The notes: generated by a model from the letters alone, not told the origin. DNA of 64,000 nucleotides from Pseudovibrio denitrificans JCM 12308 (GCF_001310815.1 NZ_BAZK01000007.1:186001-250000); one strand, 5' to 3'; positions 46,153-57,100 are shown, counted from the first letter of the stretch. Numbers and translations: made by a program.

Positions 46153-46988
46153 ATGAAAACCTATCTTTCTCTCGCCGCAGCTCTGTTCGCAACCAGCGCA
46201 CTGCCTGCCTCCGCCCAAAACCTTGAGACAAATCTCAGTCTGGCTTTCACGGACACGCAGTTCTCCAAGAATGTATCGCCGGATTCCACCTCTTACCGTG
46301 TACAGGCTGGTGCGACGTACTATCTGACGCCGTTGGATTACGGACATGGGCCATACGCTCTTGCTGCCTTCTATGGCCGTAACTTAAGTGTCAGTGCCTC
46401 TTACAGTTTGGGCGAGTACAAGCCAAAGGGGATGCGTTTGATCTGACTGCGTTCACCTTGCGCGGAAATTACATCCATCAGGAAACAGGCTGGTTTGCTG
46501 ATGCCCAATATTTGCAAACAGATCTGGACACCAGCTTTGATAGCAAAACCGTGCAGTATGGCGGTTCTGTCGGCAAATACTTTGCGCCGACGTCCATCGT
46601 ATCTCTTGGCTTCATGCGCACTGAAGATGACATCAATGGTGACAACTCGCGCTACACCCTCTCCAACTTCCACGCTCAGGAGATTGGGGATGATCGGTTC
46701 TTCGATGCTGGGTTTGCCGTCAGCTATCTGGATCAGGAACGGGAAGATGACGGCTATCTAGTCGAGCTGGCTTCCACCTACTACCCCACCAAAAAGTTGG
46801 GCGTCGGGTTACGTGGGGCTTATGCGCATGTGGGTGAAAAAGATGAGTTTACCTATGGCGCGACTTCTGAGTATTTCGTGAATGAAAACCTCGCGTTCAA
46901 CGCCAGCTATACCCGTCTGGACAGCAAAGCAGATGGCTTCAGCATCGCGTCAAACGTCTTCCAGTTCGGCACAAAAGTACGCTTCTGA
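46153..46988 (+). CDS. Outer-membrane beta-barrel protein (one-base frameshift)
   Basis: About 278 residues after repair. The signal peptide ends at PASAQ. The rest is alternating polar-hydrophobic strands, many with Tyr and Phe, and the end is FQFGTKVRF. One G missing from a five-G run near 46431 breaks the frame in a periplasmic turn. Such barrels may be porins for small solutes. The gene lies 60 bases after an exported amidohydrolase, separated by a terminator but still suggestive of an import-and-hydrolyse pair. Confidence 0.78.
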
Positions 46989-47007
46989 GTAAAAGCGTCC
47001 TGTCTCA

Positions 47008-47044
47008 CCCGCTGGCCTCCACTTGGGGAGCAGGGGCCAGCGGG
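47008..47044. terminator. Hairpin between convergent barrel and MBL genes
   Basis: CCCGCTGGCC and GGCCAGCGGG form a perfect 10-bp stem with a 17-base loop. No T run on the plus strand. The position between two convergent genes fits a shared terminator. Confidence 0.55.
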
Positions 47045-47081
47045 TTGGTATGGCCTCAACGGAGAGGCGCAAACACTGCAG

Positions 47082-47996
47082 TTAACTCAGCGGCTTGAAG
47101 ATGAAACCGTCGCCATCCTGAGTCACATGACCCATGCCGGGATAGCTCAGGTGCGTCGCTGCCAGTGGAACGCCATCTGCTGCAAGGCGGGTGAGAAGCT
47201 CCTTACGAGTCTTGGCGGCTTGCTGCGGATCGATGTCGAGGCCGTAAGTGATCTCGGGGTTCCTGAACTGTAAAACCTCCGAGATAATGGCATCGCCGAT
47301 GATCCAGAGTTCCTTCCCACCACCAGCAATGCGCAGACCGCTGTGTCCTGGTGTATGGCCGGGAAGCGGTACAAGTGTTAGGTCATCCCCCAAGTCTGTT
47401 TCACCCTGATAAGTCGTCACACGATCTTTGATTGGGGCTGCAACCGCTTGAGCGACTTCGACGAGGGGTTTCATTTCATCCGGAACCCGTTCTGCCAGTG
47501 CGGGGTCTGTCCAGAATGTCCATTCAGCCTCTGCTATATGGATTTTTGCATTGCTGAACCCACCTGCATCCGGGCCCAGTAATCCGCCAATATGGTCAGC
47601 ATGCATGTGGGTGATGACGATGTCTGTGATCTCATCCTGTTTGATGCCCTGCGCGGCGAGCAATGCATCCAGTTTGCCCACATTTGGGTCTGTCTCAGCA
47701 AACACAACACCAGATCCCGTATCGACCAAGATCAGCCGTTTTCCTGTGCGGATCAACCACACATTGGCGCCGACCACCACCGGATCACCCGCTGCTGCAA
47801 GGGTTTCGGCGTTAGCATTGCCGAACCAGTTGTTGGGCAGGTTGAAGTAACCATCTGAGAAGGTGGAAAGCTCCAGCCCACCCAGCTTCATGGTGGCGAG
47901 TTCACCTGCAAAACTGATTGGCGGCAGCATGGTGCTGGCAGCTGTGGCGGCCAAAGTCAGCATCACTCTGCGGCGGGTCATTGTGTACGGGTTCAT
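47082..47996 (-). CDS. Exported metallo-beta-lactamase-fold hydrolase
   Basis: 304 residues. The N-terminus TRRRVMLTLAATAA is a Tat signal, cut near SFA (residue 30). The zinc motif THMHADH lies at 129-135, with GHTPGH and the later His (ATHLSYPG) further on. Family members include lactonases and quorum-quenching enzymes; the substrate is not decided. It is followed upstream by an SDR gene on the same strand, 51 bases away, and may share an operon. Confidence 0.87.
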   Translation of the reverse strand: MNPYTMTRRRVMLTLAATAASTMLPPISFAGELATMKLGGLELSTFSDGYFNLPNNWFGNANAETLAAAGDPVVVGANVWLIRTGKRLILVDTGSGVVFAETDPNVGKLDALLAAQGIKQDEITDIVITHMHADHIGGLLGPDAGGFSNAKIHIAEAEWTFWTDPALAERVPDEMKPLVEVAQAVAAPIKDRVTTYQGETDLGDDLTLVPLPGHTPGHSGLRIAGGGKELWIIGDAIISEVLQFRNPEITYGLDIDPQQAAKTRKELLTRLAADGVPLAATHLSYPGMGHVTQDGDGFIFKPLS

Positions 47997-48046
47997 TTGG
48001 GTCTCCTGTTGGTTTCAAATTTCGATTGCAGGAATGATGTCCGGGA

Positions 48047-48816
48047 TCAGGAGGCGCGAGGCAACCTGATCTGGTTCATGCCTCCATCCGCCTGCACATC
48101 AGCGCCGCGCATGAATGAGGATTCTGAGGAGGCAAGGAACACGGCGACGGCTGCCATTTCCTCTGGCTGACCAACACGTCCTGCAGGGAGCATGTTGCCG
48201 AAGGCCTCATTGGTGGCCTGCACCTGCTCATCTGTGAGCCCGCCATTGGAAAGCGCTGGCGTATCAATAGGGCCGGGGCTGAGCACGTTGATGCGTGCGC
48301 CAATCTCATAAAGATCTGGCGTTAACGTGCGAGCCAGAGAGCGGACTGCCGCTTTGGAAGCTGCGTAGGCTGAGTAGCCCGCTGTGCCCATCTCACTGAT
48401 GCAGGAGCCAACCAGAACTACAGAGGCCTCAGGTGCCAGAAGTGGCAGTGCGTACTGCACGGTGAAGAAGGCGCCTTTGAAGTTGACGTCAAACACCCGG
48501 TCCAGCTGTTCTGCGCCAGTTTCAATCAGTGGCGTAGCCGGGGCAACACCAGCATTGGCGAAGACAATATCAAGCCGGCCATAGACGTTTTTGACCTGCT
48601 CAAAGGCTTTGCGCAGAGAAGGCAAATCGCTACGTCACCGACAACGCCCATTGCATTTTTACCAATTTGGGCGACGGCCTGGTCTACTTTCGCCTGCGTG
48701 CGGGCCAAAATGACGACGTTTGCACCTTCAGCTGCGAAGGCTTTTGCGGTGGCTAGCCCAATTCCACTGTTGCCTCCGGTGATGAAGGCAACCTTGTTAG
48801 CCAAACGATTGCTCAT
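48047..48816 (-). CDS. Short-chain dehydrogenase (SDR) (one-base frameshift)
   Basis: 256 residues after repair. The motif [16 protein letters not shown] (TGxxxGIG) is at the start, FANAGV in the middle and the catalytic [10 protein letters not shown] next. One base is missing near 48628 (CAAATCGC for CAAATCCGC on the plus strand), which breaks the frame after residue 60 or so. The start ATG 48816 has GGAG 7 bases upstream. It is similar to 3-oxoacyl-ACP-reductase-like enzymes. It forms a unit with the MBL gene downstream. Confidence 0.88.
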
Positions 48817-48973
48817 AAGAATTCTCCAGTGAGGTTCAGGGAGTATGCGACGCTGCCAAAAGCGCATGCCTTCAGGCTCCGGCGCGACCAGAGTGCGGAG
48901 GAACCTCAACTCCGCCACGGCGATGACTTAGGGGCTGCCCCCTAAGTCGCTCATTGGAAGGGAAGGCGCGGTA

Positions 48974-49375
48974 TCAGCTGTCCAGTGGTTGCATGAAGAT
49001 GGCTTCGCGCAGGACTTGCCAGCGGCCATCTTCGAAGCGCCATTCGATGTTGCAGAGCAGCTTCATTTCCTGATCGTTCATACCGCTATGCTTGCGGGTG
49101 AGAACGGACACGCCTGTGTCGCCGAGAATATGAAAATCATGCCACTCGGCCCACGTGTTCAGCTGGTGTTTGCCAGCATCCGCCTGCTTGCGGAAATGCT
49201 CGATAAACTCCTGCTTGTTGAAGGTGGTCACGGTGCTGTCCGGTGCAACAAGGGTGGTGTGGAAGTCATCGTGATAGATGCTCTGCAGCGCATCAATGTC
49301 GTAGTTGGTGGCGCGGTCGATCAGGTGGTCCATTGCAGCGCGGATTGCTTCCACTGTGTGCGTCGCCTTAGTCAT
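48974..49375 (-). CDS. SnoaL/DUF4440-type NTF2-like protein
   Basis: 133 residues with a cone-like alpha+beta fold pattern: an N-terminal helix (MDHLIDRATNYDIDALQSIY), and strands ending with LLCNIEWRFEDGRWQVLREAIF. These domains bind small hydrophobic ligands or act as isomerases or association domains. It lies 158 bases upstream of the SDR gene on the same strand and may be part of the same unit. Confidence 0.78.
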   Translation of the reverse strand: MTKATHTVEAIRAAMDHLIDRATNYDIDALQSIYHDDFHTTLVAPDSTVTTFNKQEFIEHFRKQADAGKHQLNTWAEWHDFHILGDTGVSVLTRKHSGMNDQEMKLLCNIEWRFEDGRWQVLREAIFMQPLDS

Positions 49376-49529
49376 TGCTTTGTCTTTCTTCGTGTTTTCG
49401 CGGTCATCAGGGTAAGATCAAGGGTTCTCAGCTCATGTGGTGGCTGAGTTGGATCGTCCTATGGGGCGTTGTGTTACGTGGGTTTTACGAGGTGTGCGGT
49501 TACAGAAAGCCGCTCAAAAAGCCTCGGAT

Positions 49530-50063
49530 TTACTTAAACGTGCCGCGGATTGGATAGTTGTTGTCCGGGTTGCGGATGAACCCCAATCCACCAATCAGCG
49601 CGGTCAGATCAGGCCGTGTAAACGGCGCGTTGGAAATGTCCATGAGCTGCAGTTCCTGCTTGTCATTCACCACAAACAGACCTGGCTCGGCGAACGGAGA
49701 AGGTGCTTCCTGCGCGGACCGTGGCTGGGAGATGTAAAGGCCCAGCTCCTGCATCTGCCCGATGCTCAGATCATACCCAACCGGAAAGTCTGGCTGCACG
49801 TCAGCCAGCTGGCGCTGCGCGCGGTCCAGATTATCTGCGGAAACCGCGAGCACTTCGATCTTTAGCTGGTGGAACTCGCTCAGCATATCGTTGAGCTGCT
49901 TCAGATAGCGGGTGCAAAGCGGGCAGTGGGCGCCGCGATACACCACAATCATTTGCCAGTCGAAGTCTGGTCCCGGCGTGCCGAGCGTCAGCTCGCCACC
50001 CTCAACAGACTTGACGGACAGCTGCGGAAACACCTGTCCTGCGGCCAATGCTGTATGTTTCAC
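49530..50063 (-). CDS. AhpC/TSA-family peroxiredoxin-like protein
   Basis: 177 residues with a thioredoxin fold. The active-site region is YRGAHCPLCTRYL with a CxxC pair near residues 47-50. The start is the GTG at 50063, with AAGGAGG 5 bases upstream; longer in-frame starts lack support. The family reduces peroxides or disulfides. It is divergent from a TetR gene, separated by 87 bases with an operator-like palindrome. Confidence 0.83.
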   Translation of the reverse strand: MKHTALAAGQVFPQLSVKSVEGGELTLGTPGPDFDWQMIVVYRGAHCPLCTRYLKQLNDMLSEFHQLKIEVLAVSADNLDRAQRQLADVQPDFPVGYDLSIGQMQELGLYISQPRSAQEAPSPFAEPGLFVVNDKQELQLMDISNAPFTRPDLTALIGGLGFIRNPDNNYPIRGTFK

Positions 50064-50125
50064 AAAAGCCTCCTTGAGTTTTGTAATGAGCGTTATTAAA
50101 CTCGACTTCAAACAAGAGTCAATCG

Positions 50126-50147
50126 TTTTGTAATGGATGATACAAAA
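50126..50147. promoter_or_regulatory. TetR-type operator between peroxiredoxin and tetR
   Basis: TTTTGTA and TACAAAA form a perfect 7-bp inverted repeat with an 8-base spacer, immediately upstream of the tetR start at 50151. The half-site TTTTGTAATG occurs again near 50079, close to the peroxiredoxin start. Both genes could be repressed from here. Confidence 0.65.
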
Positions 50148-50150
50148 TAA

Positions 50151-50741
50151 ATGGGACGCCCAAGAAACTTCAATCGCGATGAAGCCCTGCAAGCCGCCAT
50201 CAATGTGTTCTGGAAAAAAGGCTATGATGGAGCGTCCATGAAGGACCTCACCTCCGCCATGGGCATCAACAGCCCCAGCCTGTATGCGGTGTTCGGCGAC
50301 AAGCACCAGCTTTATCTGGAAGCGATTGACCGCTACTCCAACGATGATGGCTGCGCGCCACTGGTGGCGTTTGAGAGTGAGTCGGATATCGAAAAGGCGG
50401 TGATCGCCTTCATGCGCTCCACCATCGATTACGCCAGCAACCACGAAAGCGGCAGTAAAGGCTGCTTCCTCGGCAATTGCGTTTCAACCTCGGTGGGAGA
50501 GGTGGAAGGCACCACCGAGCGCCTTCAGGATGCCATCACCGGCGCCGATGAACGCCTCGCCGCACGGTTTGAAAAGGAAAAAGAACAAGGCAACCTGCCC
50601 GCCGACTTCCCCTCCCTGGAACGCGCCCGCCTAATGTTCGACCTGCGCCAAGGCCAAGTCCTCCGCGCCCGCGCCGAACTGGATCAGGACACCACGGAGG
50701 CAGGACTGGCCTTCCGCGTGAAGATGATATTGGCGATATGA
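50151..50741 (+). CDS. TetR-family regulator
   Basis: 196 residues. The helix-turn-helix starts at the N-terminus with FNRDEALQAAINVFWKKGYD and continues with ASMKDLTSAMGINSPSLYAVF. The type with SKGCFLGNC in the ligand domain occurs in TetR proteins that respond to electrophiles. The gene is divergent from the peroxiredoxin gene, its likely target. Confidence 0.88.
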   Translation: MGRPRNFNRDEALQAAINVFWKKGYDGASMKDLTSAMGINSPSLYAVFGDKHQLYLEAIDRYSNDDGCAPLVAFESESDIEKAVIAFMRSTIDYASNHESGSKGCFLGNCVSTSVGEVEGTTERLQDAITGADERLAARFEKEKEQGNLPADFPSLERARLMFDLRQGQVLRARAELDQDTTEAGLAFRVKMILAI

Positions 50742-51025
50742 GGAGAGGGCGGCAATCAGCTTGCTGCCCTTGATATTTGGAGCTTTGAAAACACCACTGC
50801 ATATGGAATTTAAGGAGTTGTGGTGACAGAGTTTTCAGGTGTAACCCAGAGAGAGAAGGACACGCCAAAGCTCCTTCGCATCTGTATCTGTCATATTTAA
50901 CTTTGGCAATTTCTGAAATTTGAAATAACAAAATAATAACAACGTCTTACCGCATAACCGTGCCGTTACCGTTTTTGTGAAATTCTGCTGCTGATATACC
51001 TTTCTCTCCGGGCCAAAGAGTTCTT

Positions 51026-52393
51026 ATGTTATCTGCAAAAAAGCCGTTCACGTTGCTGTTGTTTTTGTCTGTTTCTGCTTGTTCCAGTTATCAGTCAAAG
51101 CACGGGTTGTTTGATAGTCCCTCTCACAATCAGGCTGCAACCAATGAGGTTTCGTTAGAGCAAACGGGGCAGATGCCTGCTGCGTTTCGCAAGCTGGAGG
51201 AGCCGCCGAAATACTTCGCTGCTGCCGACCTTCTTTCTGTACCGCTGGAAAGCGAGACCTACACCATCAGTGCGGATGCGCCGAGCAATGGGCGGTTTGC
51301 GGTCTTCGCGATCAAAACCGAGGATGGTGCTTACACGGTGCAGGGCAGGCAGTTCATGGAGGATCACATCCACGAGCTGAACGCGCTGGCCGTTCTGCGT
51401 GAAAGAAACAAGGCGGTTGCCTTTGCCAAGAGTGCAGGCACAGCCGTCATCACGCCAATCAAATCGGTCTATACAACGGTGACAGCCCCCGTCACCGCCG
51501 CCAAGAATGTGTATGGCAATGCCAAAGGCATGGTGAAGTCGGTGCGCAAGGGCGTGGGCAAAGCGGCGACCTTTGTCAAAACGCGCGGAAACATGCCGCA
51601 GGAAACGGCTGAGCGGGAAGAAGACGGCTTCATCAGCGGCTTCTTTGGCCGTCCTGATGCCATCCGCAAAATTGCCTTTGAAATGAAGGTGGACCCGTAC
51701 ACCCACTTCACCCCACTGCGGGATGAAATGACAGAGCTGGCCAATTATCACGCCGCTGGTCAGTTTGGCGTGGACCAGGGATTGGGCTTTGTGCCGGGCG
51801 TGGGCAGCATCATTATCAGCGGTCTGAAGACAGCAGATAGCCTGACGAAGAAGACGCTGCTGAAAGATCCGGAAGCGATGGCCGATATCAACCGGGAGCG
51901 ACTGGCGAAAGCAGGCATTGCTAAGGAAAGCACAGAACCGTTCTTACTGAACGCGCACTTCACGCCAACAGAGAAAACCATCTTCACCGGCCTCGCCACA
52001 GAGGCGAAAGACCTTGAGGGCATTGATACTCTCATGAAGCACGCGTCTGGTGCGAAATCCCGCCCGCAAGCGTTTGCGGCACTGATGCAGGTGGAGATGC
52101 TGGGCCGTCTGCATGAAAGCAGCAAGATCAAGAAGGTAGAAGTGCACCATGATGTGGTGGTGGCGTATCAGGCGGATAATACGGCGAATATCGTGCTGCC
52201 CTACGATTACCTGAGCTGGACCTCCTACAACGCCAAGACCATCTGGAAAGTGACCCGAAGCCTTGCGGCCAAGGATGTTAAGACCAGAGATGTCCGGTTT
52301 GTGTTGGCTGGCGATCTTTCCAAAAACAGCCGCAAAGCACTGGAAAGCCGCAGATGGGGCGTGAAGAGAAATCTGATCGCAGATCTGCTCTGA
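51026..52393 (+). CDS. Lipoprotein of unknown function
   Basis: 455 residues. The lipobox VSACS at residues 16-20 marks a lipoprotein. A central stretch is rich in Val, Ala and Lys and looks amphipathic (TPIKSVYTTVTAPVTAAKNVYGN). It is followed by two longer domains, with GQFGVDQGLGFVPGVGSIIIS in the middle. I recognise no family. Similar proteins may exist in marine alphaproteobacteria. It stands alone next to a LysR gene on the opposite strand. Confidence 0.7.
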   Translation: MLSAKKPFTLLLFLSVSACSSYQSKHGLFDSPSHNQAATNEVSLEQTGQMPAAFRKLEEPPKYFAAADLLSVPLESETYTISADAPSNGRFAVFAIKTEDGAYTVQGRQFMEDHIHELNALAVLRERNKAVAFAKSAGTAVITPIKSVYTTVTAPVTAAKNVYGNAKGMVKSVRKGVGKAATFVKTRGNMPQETAEREEDGFISGFFGRPDAIRKIAFEMKVDPYTHFTPLRDEMTELANYHAAGQFGVDQGLGFVPGVGSIIISGLKTADSLTKKTLLKDPEAMADINRERLAKAGIAKESTEPFLLNAHFTPTEKTIFTGLATEAKDLEGIDTLMKHASGAKSRPQAFAALMQVEMLGRLHESSKIKKVEVHHDVVVAYQADNTANIVLPYDYLSWTSYNAKTIWKVTRSLAAKDVKTRDVRFVLAGDLSKNSRKALESRRWGVKRNLIADLL

Positions 52394-52394
52394 C

Positions 52395-53264
52395 CTAAGC
52401 GGCTAACGCCCCGCGCACAAATCCATCAAACGCGGTGATCCTTGGATTGCCGCGGTTGGAGGGATGGTAGAGCAGCCAGAGATCGGTCTGATAGATGGCA
52501 GGCTGCTCACCAACATTTCGCAGGCCATCCAGAAGCGTTGGTATGTCGGGCAAGATGCCGACGCCCAGACCACTGCGGATGCCCCCGGCAAGCATCGCCA
52601 TGCTGTCATAGCGGAGCATGCTGGCCGGTGAGGGCACCTTTTCACGAAACCACTCGGTGGCCGGATGCGCCTGTAAACTGTCACCGGGGATCAGCCAGGT
52701 CAGCTCCTGAAAGTCCGGCAATCCATCTCCCAAAGCATCCAGATAGCGCGGTGCAGCCACCAGCTTGTAATCGATGGTGCCCAGCCTCAGGCCGATCATA
52801 TCTTCCGGCGGTTGGCTGGTGGGGCGCAGGGCCACATCATAGCGGCGCTCGCTCAGGTTCTCGAAATTGTTGGTGACGTTGAACTCAAGCTGCAGGTTGG
52901 GGTGGGCATCACGAAACGCTGCAAGGTGAGGGTGGATCACGCTTTGCAGCAGCAGGTCTGTAGTCGTTACTCGCAGTGGGCCAGATAGCCCAACTTCTTC
53001 ACTACCCAGCAGAGCATCTGCCGCAGAAAGGCCCGCATGGATCTGCTCGGCCTGCTCACACAGCGCTAGACCCAACGGCAGTGGCTTGAAACCGGCGCGG
53101 GAGCGGGTGAACAGCGGCTCGCCCACCTTAGCCTCAATGCGCTTGATACCGCGAAACACAGAGGAGGTGTCTTTGCCAAGCGCGAGGGCTGCGTTCTCCA
53201 GCGTTCGTTCGCGTGTCAGGTGCATAATCACCAAAAGATCGTCTGCGCTCAGTTTCATATGCAT
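52395..53264 (-). CDS. LysR-family regulator
   Basis: 289 residues. The DNA-binding part is near the N-terminus (ADDLLVIMHLTRERTLENAA, SVFRGIKRIE), and the effector domain follows. ATG 53264 is used; an ATG 6 bases later is equally good. It is divergent from the cupin gene (123 bases away), the likely target, and convergent with the lipoprotein gene. Confidence 0.87.
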   Translation of the reverse strand: MHMKLSADDLLVIMHLTRERTLENAALALGKDTSSVFRGIKRIEAKVGEPLFTRSRAGFKPLPLGLALCEQAEQIHAGLSAADALLGSEEVGLSGPLRVTTTDLLLQSVIHPHLAAFRDAHPNLQLEFNVTNNFENLSERRYDVALRPTSQPPEDMIGLRLGTIDYKLVAAPRYLDALGDGLPDFQELTWLIPGDSLQAHPATEWFREKVPSPASMLRYDSMAMLAGGIRSGLGVGILPDIPTLLDGLRNVGEQPAIYQTDLWLLYHPSNRGNPRITAFDGFVRGALAA

Positions 53265-53386
53265 GTCCGCCCTTGTTCGCTGCAACTATGCATATTTCGC
53301 AGGATCAGGGCAATCGCTAGTCTCCGTCTCATATCAAAAGCACATCGCTTTACGCTCATAAAAACAGAGAGTTACGAGGAAGATCC

Positions 53387-53812
53387 ATGTTCAAGTCCGC
53401 CCTGAAGGCCATCAGTGCAGCCACCCTCATCGCCCTCTCTACCGCCGCGTTTGCTGGTGGAGATGAAGACCACATGACCCAGTTGAAAGACATTGAGTGG
53501 ACCCAGTTTGGCAACACACCACTGCACCTTTCTGTGCTTTGGGGCGACCGTGAGACTGGCCCATACGGTATGTATCTGAAGATCCCAGGTGGTTTTCACG
53601 TGGGTGAGCATGGCCACACCAACACCTATTATGCGGTCACCATTCAGGGTCAGTGGGAACACACCCGCGCTGGCAAAAAAGAAGTGCTGCCGGTTGGCTC
53701 CTTCGTGATGCAGCCGGGCGAAGAGTACCATGATGATGCCTGCGTCGGCCCAAAAGACTGTATTCTGCTGGTCGTCCAAAACGGCAAAGGCGACGTCCTG
53801 CTGCCGCAGTAA
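53387..53812 (+). CDS. Exported cupin-domain protein
   Basis: 141 residues with a signal peptide ending at AAFA. One cupin motif is FHVGEHGHTNTYYAV (His residues for a metal) and the second is FVMQPGEEYHDDACV. Exported cupins of this kind are of unknown role, though many are metal-dependent. It is divergent from a LysR gene and ends before a strong terminator. Confidence 0.83.
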   Translation: MFKSALKAISAATLIALSTAAFAGGDEDHMTQLKDIEWTQFGNTPLHLSVLWGDRETGPYGMYLKIPGGFHVGEHGHTNTYYAVTIQGQWEHTRAGKKEVLPVGSFVMQPGEEYHDDACVGPKDCILLVVQNGKGDVLLPQ

Positions 53813-53850
53813 GGTGGTCAGCCAAGCAAACCTTTGAGTTCCCGGAGAGA

Positions 53851-53877
53851 AATGGGGCCATTACGGCTCCATTTTTT
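53851..53877 (+). terminator. Terminator after the cupin gene
   Basis: AATGGGGCC and GGCTCCATT form a stem with a 5-base loop and one G-T pair, followed by a run of T. It lies 39 bases after the cupin stop. The rest of the gap to 54150 has no gene. Confidence 0.8.
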
Positions 53878-54150
53878 GCGTTTGGGGGAGGTGTGTAGCT
53901 CTCAGGCGAAACTGCCGTAGCGGATTGCTGAAGTTCTAAGGAAATCAGAGGCTTCAGGGCTGTTAGTTTGGTTATCTGTTGTATTCAAAGGGATTATTGT
54001 ACATCCGCTGATATTTCATGCAGTATGGGTCTACGTAATAATGCGAGTAGGCCACGCTCCAAAAATAATTTTCCAAAAAATCGGCCCGTTTCTTCGCAGA
54101 TAAATTCCTGCCGTCCTGCGGCAACGCCAGACATTTGTGAGAGTAACCTG

Positions 54151-57100
54151 ATGGTTTCTGAAGAAAAAAGCAGTGAGCCGACCCCGTCAAAACGCCATAA
54201 CGCGCCGTCGCTGGATGACAAGTACACCCAGACCAGCGGTGTTGTGTTTCTCACCGGCAATCAGGCGCTGGTGCGTTTGCCGTTGCAGCAGCGCATGCGC
54301 GATGAGCTGGCGGGGCTGAACACGGGCGCTTTTATCTCCGGTTACCGCGGGTCTCCGCTGGGGCGCTACGATATGGAGCTGTGGCGGGCGCAGTTGCATC
54401 TGGATAAGCACAGCATTGTGTTTCAGCCGGGAGTGAATGAGGATCTGGCGGCAACGGCCATCTGGGGCTCACAGCACGTAGGCAACATGAAGATGCGCAA
54501 CAAGGATGGCGTAGTCGGCTTCTGGTACGGCAAAACGCCGGGCGTGGACCGCTCTGGTGATGCGTTCCGCCATGCCAACTTTGCGGGCACGCACCCCAAG
54601 GGCGGTGTGGTGGCGCTGTGTGGAGATGACCACGCAGCCAAATCCTCCACCGTGGCAGGCCAGTCGGATCATATGCTGATCGCCTCTGGCATGCCGGTGC
54701 TCTACCCTGCCAACCCGCAGGACATTCTGGACTACGGCATTCTGGCGGTGGAGATGAGCCGCTACAGCGGGTGCTGGGTGGGCATGAAGCTGGTGACCGA
54801 TGTGGTGGAGAGCGCCTCCAGCGTGGAGGTGGATCTGGACCGCATCGAGGTGGTGAAGCCGGACCTTAAAGACCCGCAGGGCGGTGTCTGGATTCGCGAG
54901 ATCGATCTGCCGGTGCAGCAGGAAAAACGTCTACTGGAAGAGAAGATTCCGCGTGCATTGGCCTTTGCGCAGGCCAACAACATTAACCAGATCACCCATG
55001 ATGCACATGAGGCAGAGGTCGGCATCATCGCCTCAGGCAAGTCTTACTCCGATCTGCGCCAAGCCATGAACGAGCTGGGGCTGACGTCCCTTGAAACGGA
55101 AAAGCGCCGCATCCGCATTCTGAAGATCGGCATGGTGTGGCCGCTGGATCCGAAGATTATTGAGGAGTTCTCGAAGGGCCTCAAGAAGATCCTCGTGGTT
55201 GAAGAAAAACGTCCTGTTGTTGAGGAGCAGCTGAAATCCATCCTGTTTGATGCAGGCCTCTCGTTGATGGTGCAGGGCAAGGGCTTGCTGCCGAACTCTG
55301 GCGTGCTGGCGGCCAATCAGGTGGCTTCCGCCATTGCAGAGTTTCTGGAGGATGACGGGCTGAAGGCGAAAGTGCCGGTACCGATCAAGCTGAAGCCGGG
55401 GCCGGTGCGCCGTCCCTCGTTCTGCTCCGGTTGCCCGCACAACACCTCCACCAAAGTGCCCGATGGCAGCCGCGCGCTGGCGGGCATCGGTTGCCACACC
55501 ATTGCGTATTTCAATGACCCGGTGAAGACCAAAGCTCCCTCTCAAATGGGTGGCGAGGGTATGCACTGGGTGGGGCAGGCGCCGTTTACCGATGAGCCGC
55601 ACGTGTTCGCGAACATGGGCGATGGCACCTACTTCCATTCCGGCTTTCTGGCCATGCGACAGGCCGTGGCCGCTGATGCAACCATGACCTACAAACTGCT
55701 GGTCAACGGCTTTGTTTCCATGACAGGCGGACAGCCCGTTGATGGCGAGCAGTCCGTGCCGCAGCTGATCACCGCTGCGCTCAATGAGGGCGTGAAGAAG
55801 GTGGTTGTGGTGACAGAGGATGTGGAGCGGGTGGAAGCACAATCCATTCCGGTGGGCGTTGAGGTGCACCACAGACGAGAGCTGGAAGCAGTGCAGCGCG
55901 ATCTGCGCGAGATACAGGGCGTGACGGTGCTGATTTACGATCAGGCCTGCGCCACAGAACGCCGCCGCCTGCGCAAACGTGGCAAGTGGGAAGATCCGAA
56001 GGTCCGCACCTACATCCACCCGGATATTTGTGAAGGCTGCGGTGATTGCGGTGAGAAGTCGGGCTGTCTTTCCATCGAGCCGCTGGAAACGCCTCTGGGC
56101 CGCAAACGGCAGATCAACCAGTCCAGCTGCAACAAGGATTTCTCCTGCGTTGAGGGGTTCTGCCCCAGCTTCGTAACCATTCACGGCGCGGAGCCGAAGA
56201 AGGCGACCACACCTGCGGAGCGTCAGGTGGAGAGCGTAGGTGATGAGATACTGGCAGAGCCAGACCTGCCTGCGATTGAAGGCTCCACTGGCCTGCTGGT
56301 GACGGGCATTGGCGGCACGGGCGTTGTCACCATTGGCGCGATCCTTTCCATGGCCGCGCATCTGGATGGCAGCCGTGTTTCGACGCTGGACCTGACGGGC
56401 CTTGCGCAGAAGTACGGCGCGGTGATGACACACATGCGTATCGCCAAATCCGCCGATGGCCTGCAAAGTGCACGATTGGCGGTTGGCGAAGCGGACGTGG
56501 TGATCGGCTGCGACTTGGTGGTGACGGCAGGTGACGAGACGCTGACAACCCTGCGCCAGGGATCCGCTCAGGTGGTGGTGAACACGGAAGAAGTGCCGAC
56601 CATCGACTTTTCCAAGAACCCGGACTGGGACATCAACACCCCCAACCTGCAAACACGGTTGCAAGAGGCGGTTGGCGACCGGCTGGCTTACTTCGACACC
56701 ACACAGGCCGCGAAGGATCTCTGCGGTGATGCGGTGATGGCCAACATGATGCTGTTTGGTGCCGCTTGGCAACGTGGGCTCATTCCGGTGACGCTCGGCT
56801 CCATCCGTCAGGCCATCGAGCTGAACGGCGTTGCTCGCGATAAGAATTTCGAGGCCTTCAACTGGGGCCGCCTGATGGTGCTGGATCCGGAGCGCGTTGC
56901 CAAAGCCCGGGCACTGGTTGCACAAGTGGTGAAGCTGGATCGGCCGTTGCCGCTGGAAGAGCTAATTGAAGACCGGGTGAACCGCCTGAAGGATTACCAG
57001 AGCGGTAGCCTTGGCAAACTTTACCGTCAGAAGCTGGTTGCACTGAAAAAGGCCGGAGCGGGCGAACGGATACTTCGTACCGCCGCGACGCAATATTTCC

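Noticed and set aside
55033..56925. A 630-codon open frame on the minus strand inside the indolepyruvate oxidoreductase gene
   Set aside because: Its composition is His/Arg/Gln-rich with no domain and it mirrors the real gene.
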